Origin: a bacterium SM23_31
Lineage (GTDB): Bacteria > SM23-31
Reading direction: 5' to 3'
Length of the DNA stretch: 7,088 nt
Assembly: GCA_001304035.1 (NCBI GenBank)
Contig: LJUD01000162.1
Span: 1 to 7,088 of the forward strand
The position numbers and the translations under genes are program-made. Shown here in pieces: positions 5,211 to 7,088 of the stretch (the stretch's first letter is position 1; each line of letters begins with the position of its first letter). Below the pieces are notes generated by a model. The model saw only the letters and a program-made list of their open reading frames with translations. It was not told the DNA's origin and did not search any database.

Positions 5211-6122
5211 TCACATATAAACACGCACTCGTGCTGATTTTCCCTGGATAAGATTGACAAATGTTTCAGCCTTTTCCATTTCTAAAGCCACTGCCTCTGC
5301 ATAGTAACGAAAATCAATGTGGTCGTTGGTATATTTTAGATTCAGTAAAGGCAGGGTCGGTTCACTCAACTCCGGAAGGATATTATCTCCTGAATATCCT
5401 ATACGGCAGTATTTACAAAGAAAATCAGCAAATTGAATTATAGCAGCGAGTTGAGGATTTACGGGAGCTTCTTCCGGGGAATGATGATATTCTATTACCT
5501 CTACTAACTGTGCGGGAAGGTTCCATCTTTCGACAAGCCATTTCCCTATCACAGGATGATCCAAGCCCAGCACATATATTTCCGCCTGGCGAAAACTTTC
5601 ATCTTTTGTGCGGATTCTCTCCATAATCGCTGAGAATTCTTTAGGGAAGTACTGGTTAAGGATAAGTTTGCCGATATCGTGGAGCAGACCGGCAACAAAC
5701 GCCTCGCCGGAAATGCGGTAATTAAGCCGGCGCGCAAGCATCTTTGCGGTAACGCCACAGGCAATAGAATGCTCCCAGAAACGGCTCATGTCGAAAGAAG
5801 AATCACTGCTTCGTTTTTTGAAACGACCGATAATCGATACACTGAGACCGAGGTCTTTAATCGTGTCAAAACCGAGCACTACAATAGCAAGATTGACGGT
5901 TGCGATCCTGCGGGGAAAACCGTAAAATGCGGAATTTGCGAGTTTGAGTATTTTTGCGGTAAGTACCTGGTCGGTTGAGATAAGCTTAGTAAGCCGTGAG
6001 GCAGAGGTTCGAGGGTCATCAATAAGTTCGACCATCTTTGCGATGATAGTCGGCAGTGCAGGCAAGCTGAGAACATTCTGCGCTATTCGCTTAATGCGTT
6101 CGTTCTGATACTGCTTAATCAC
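5211..6122 (-). CDS. HDOD domain signalling protein
   Basis: The 303-residue product is a single-domain HDOD protein. Hallmarks: the opening LSLPALPTIIAKMVELIDDP (residues 18-37), DQVLTAKILKLANSAFYGFP (51-70), the helix VNLAIVVLGFDTIKDLGLSV (76-95), and the HD core LLHDIGKLILNQYFP (146-160). HD-type metal ligands appear kept: H118, H148-D149, H189, H213-H214 and possibly D233; many HDOD proteins have lost some of these. HDOD proteins usually act as regulatory scaffolds in motility, chemotaxis or stress signalling rather than as proven hydrolases. The start is GTG at 6122, just before the conserved region, with an in-frame stop upstream and no clear Shine-Dalgarno, so translation may depend on the 104-residue gene 45 bases upstream. 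Context next to the flagellar sigma factor suggests a motility role (inference). Confidence 0.88.
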   Translation of the reverse strand: MIKQYQNERIKRIAQNVLSLPALPTIIAKMVELIDDPRTSASRLTKLISTDQVLTAKILKLANSAFYGFPRRIATVNLAIVVLGFDTIKDLGLSVSIIGRFKKRSSDSSFDMSRFWEHSIACGVTAKMLARRLNYRISGEAFVAGLLHDIGKLILNQYFPKEFSAIMERIRTKDESFRQAEIYVLGLDHPVIGKWLVERWNLPAQLVEVIEYHHSPEEAPVNPQLAAIIQFADFLCKYCRIGYSGDNILPELSEPTLPLLNLKYTNDHIDFRYYAEAVALEMEKAETFVNLIQGKSARVRVYM

Positions 6123-6167
6123 TCTGTATGGATAGTTTTCGGTTTTATACTATTTTATTTAGACGTA

Positions 6168-6482
6168 CTATATTCGGATATCAATGCGTTTTGTAGAGCT
6201 TTCGGTATCTTTCTGTTGTTTATCTGCTGCTTTAATCTCTTGTTCCTGCTGCCGTTTTTTCCTTTTTTTCCGTTGTTCCTCTTTTTTTTCCTTTTCCAGT
6301 TGTACTTTAGCGCCTTCCGTCTGGGGAGTGGACTGCGTTTCCTGCATTTTCTGGTCTGCAGCCTGCTGCTGAACAGTATTAGCCTGGCGCTGCTCGTGAT
6401 CCACCTGAGTCTGACGAGTTTGATAAGAGCGCTCTACCGCAGGGGTCTGCGTATGTACGGTCTGAAAATCGACATTTCTCAT
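6168..6482 (-). CDS. Small Gln/Lys-rich hydrophilic protein of the flagellar gene cluster, function unknown
   Basis: The 104-residue product has no signal peptide or membrane segment. It begins MRNVDFQTVHTQTPAVE, continues with a Gln-rich part (residues 17-55), then a strongly charged Lys/Glu/Arg helix (about 60-85, with KEEQRKKRKKRQQ) likely to be an extended helix or coiled coil, and ends with RIDIRI. From memory it resembles short proteins encoded beside flagellar or fliA genes in diverse bacteria, which share a start of the V-D-(F/L)-Q-x-(L/V) kind, a Q-rich middle and a basic helix, and which have no assigned function. Its reality is supported by the strong ribosome binding site GGGAGG seven bases before the ATG and by its place between fliA and the HDOD gene. 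The biased composition makes homology hard to judge. Confidence 0.75.
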   Translation of the reverse strand: MRNVDFQTVHTQTPAVERSYQTRQTQVDHEQRQANTVQQQAADQKMQETQSTPQTEGAKVQLEKEKKEEQRKKRKKRQQEQEIKAADKQQKDTESSTKRIDIRI

Positions 6483-6489
6483 AGACGTT

Positions 6490-6495
6490 CCTCCC
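6490..6495 (-). promoter_or_regulatory. Ribosome binding site of the 104-residue protein
   Basis: GGGAGG on the minus strand, seven bases from the ATG at 6482. It is the main support that this low-complexity frame is translated and that this ATG is the start. Confidence 0.75.
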
Positions 6496-6610
6496 GAAGC
6501 GCAACCGGGTTACAGCGTATGATCACGCTTTATTTGGAGAAGACTATTTTTAAAACATTTTGGTTATCTAATTATTAAACGCTGACAAAGTCCAATAAGT
6601 GCCAATTAAA

Positions 6611-6643
6611 TAGCTTTTAGCTTTTAGCTTTTAGCTTTTAGCT
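6611..6643. repeat. Heptanucleotide tandem repeat (TAGCTTT), about 4.7 copies
   Basis: Four exact consecutive copies of TAGCTTT followed by TAGCT. It lies eight bases left of the fold-back element and matches in period and near-sequence the TAGCTAT array on the element's other side. Confidence 0.9.
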
Positions 6644-6651
6644 GATAACTT

Positions 6652-6830
6652 GCATAACATCGTTAACACTTTTAATTGGACGTAAGTGATTTTGAAACAC
6701 TCCCAAAATTGTTTGTAAGGAGTGTTTCAAAATCATTGGTATTATTAAATTTAATTAACATTTTTACTTTATCATAAGTGAAAATTTTATATTAACTTAC
6801 GTGTCCTAAAAAGTGTAAACGATGTTATGC
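6652..6830. mobile_element. MITE-like fold-back element with nested hairpins
   Basis: Outer arms 6652-6687 and 6795-6830 (36 bases each) match at 30 positions after reverse-complementing; the outermost 13 bases, GCATAACATCGTT, are identical. Nested inside is a perfect 17-base inverted repeat (6687-6703 and 6719-6735, TGATTTTGAAACACTCC) with a 15-base loop, and a third hairpin at 6761-6769/6776-6784. It is 179 bases long with no coding capacity. The arm contains TTTACACTTTTTAGGACACG, which looks to me like the terminal repeat of an insertion sequence, perhaps IS256-like, but that is recollection, not a match. No clear target-site duplication is visible. It could be a non-autonomous transposon or a structured RNA region. 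Confidence 0.6.
6687..6735. repeat. Perfect 17-base-pair hairpin at the core of the fold-back element
   Basis: TGATTTTGAAACACTCC (6687-6703) pairs exactly with 6719-6735 around a 15-base loop. Neither side is followed by a T-run, so it is not a standard intrinsic terminator. Confidence 0.85.
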
Positions 6831-6839
6831 TATGTAACA

Positions 6840-6860
6840 ATTAGCTATTAGCTATTAGCT
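6840..6860. repeat. Heptanucleotide tandem repeat (ATTAGCT), 3 copies
   Basis: Three exact copies of ATTAGCT, continuing into TTTTAG. It starts ten bases right of the fold-back element and is in the same orientation as the TAGCTTT array on the left side. Confidence 0.85.
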
Positions 6861-6886
6861 TTTAGACTTTGGAAATCACTTTGCTC

Positions 6887-6907
6887 TTTACATTTTACAT
6901 TTTGCAT
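6887..6907. repeat. Heptanucleotide tandem repeat (TTTACAT), 3 copies
   Basis: TTTACAT, TTTACAT, TTTGCAT in a row. The sequence differs from the TAGCTNT arrays nearby but the seven-base period is the same. Confidence 0.75.
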
Positions 6908-6920
6908 TTATATATCGCGT

Positions 6921-6965
6921 TCTTCAGTCATGTTATACTTTCAAATTAAACTAATTTACTGAAGA
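6921..6965. repeat. Nested inverted repeat downstream of fliA
   Basis: Outer arms TCTTCAGT (6921-6928) and ACTGAAGA (6958-6965) match perfectly; inside lies a 6-3-6 palindrome AAATTA-AAC-TAATTT (6943-6957). It begins 13 bases after the fliA stop on the minus strand and could shape that mRNA's 3' end, but no T-run follows. Confidence 0.5.
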
Positions 6966-6978
6966 GCCAAAATTATTA

Positions 6979-7088
6979 CTACTCCTTTATTGATTCTTTC
7001 AATTTTCCACGCAAGCTCAATATTGTTTTAGTATGAATCTGAGAGATGCGCGATTCGGATAACTGCAGCACCTGCCCAATTTCTTTTA
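6979..7088 (-). CDS. fliA: Flagellar sigma factor sigma-28 (FliA/SigD/WhiG family), C-terminal end only
   Basis: The last 36 codons run in from the right edge to a TAG at 6979. They read KEIGQVLQLSESRISQIHTK, then TILSLRGKLKESIKE. This is the region 4.2 helix-turn-helix that contacts the -35 element; the (L)KEIG-x-VL-x-(L/V)-(S/T)ESR-(I/V)-SQIH pattern followed by L-x-LR-x-KL is typical of FliA, SigD and WhiG. FliA directs RNA polymerase to late flagellar and chemotaxis promoters and is held by the anti-sigma factor FlgM until the hook is complete. The first roughly 200 residues lie outside the window, so general sigma-28 identity is firm but the exact subfamily is less so. Confidence 0.88.
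   Translation of the reverse strand, partial: KEIGQVLQLSESRISQIHTKTILSLRGKLKESIKE

Larger units (their letters stand above)
6483..6978. other. Non-coding, repeat-rich spacer between fliA and the 104-residue gene
   Basis: About 500 AT-rich bases without a credible gene. From right to left: an inverted repeat 6921-6965 just after fliA, a TTTACAT heptad repeat, a TAGCTAT heptad repeat, a fold-back element (6652-6830) with a perfect inner hairpin, a TAGCTTT heptad repeat, and about 100 bases of leader for the 104-residue gene. A promoter for the downstream genes probably lies between 6500 and 6610 on the minus strand, but I find no strong -35/-10 pair and no clear sigma-28 site. Confidence 0.65.

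Noticed and set aside
6216..6578. Plus-strand frame with a Phe/Leu-rich, membrane-like product
   Set aside because: It is the antisense of the Lys/Glu-rich 104-residue gene; Lys and Glu codons read backward give Phe, Leu and Ser, producing a false hydrophobic protein. The minus-strand gene has the ribosome binding site.
6611..6907. CRISPR array
   Set aside because: The repeats are seven bases long and contiguous, with no spacers of 25-40 bases and no cas genes nearby.

Overview
The window reads as one stretch of minus-strand genes from a flagellated, probably Gram-negative bacterium. The main clue is at the right edge: the last codons of a sigma-28 type (FliA/SigD/WhiG) flagellar sigma factor. 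Two exported proteins, a secreted amidohydrolase and a likely lipoprotein, together with an AMIN domain suggest a diderm. AT-rich spacers with many tiny palindromes, and PKD plus NHL architecture, remind me of FCB-group or related lineages (KSB1, Calditrichota, Ignavibacteria, Marinimicrobia). This placement is inference only.

In transcription order (right to left): fliA 3' end (6979-7088); a 500-base non-coding stretch with a nested fold-back element and heptanucleotide tandem repeats (6483-6978); a 104-residue Gln/Lys-rich protein (6168-6482); an HDOD protein (5211-6122); a spacer (4901-5210) leading into a decayed GAF-domain gene (4296-4900) with frameshifts near both ends; an AMIN-TPR-transmembrane-double-HTH protein (2597-4207); a likely lipoprotein with two PKD/Ig-like domains and an NHL beta-propeller (929-2548); a spacer with a second fold-back repeat (531-928); and the 5' part of an exported metal-dependent amidohydrolase (1-530). 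No plus-strand open frame looks like a real gene.

The central genes form a plausible motility-linked cluster. A membrane protein ending in small HTH-like repeats lies downstream of the flagellar sigma factor, the position SwrB (YlxL) holds after sigD in Bacillus. The HDOD and GAF proteins are typical of signalling layers. The lipoprotein may be translated with the AMIN protein (48-base gap). The amidohydrolase has its own strong ribosome binding site and is probably a separate unit.

The most striking non-gene signal is a family of 15-base palindromes built as 6-3-6 (TCNNNN-NNN-NNNNGA). They lie in spacers, in tandem with an AAAGA linker, inside an intact coding frame (where 15 bases preserve frame), and as a 16-base variant exactly where the GAF gene loses frame.
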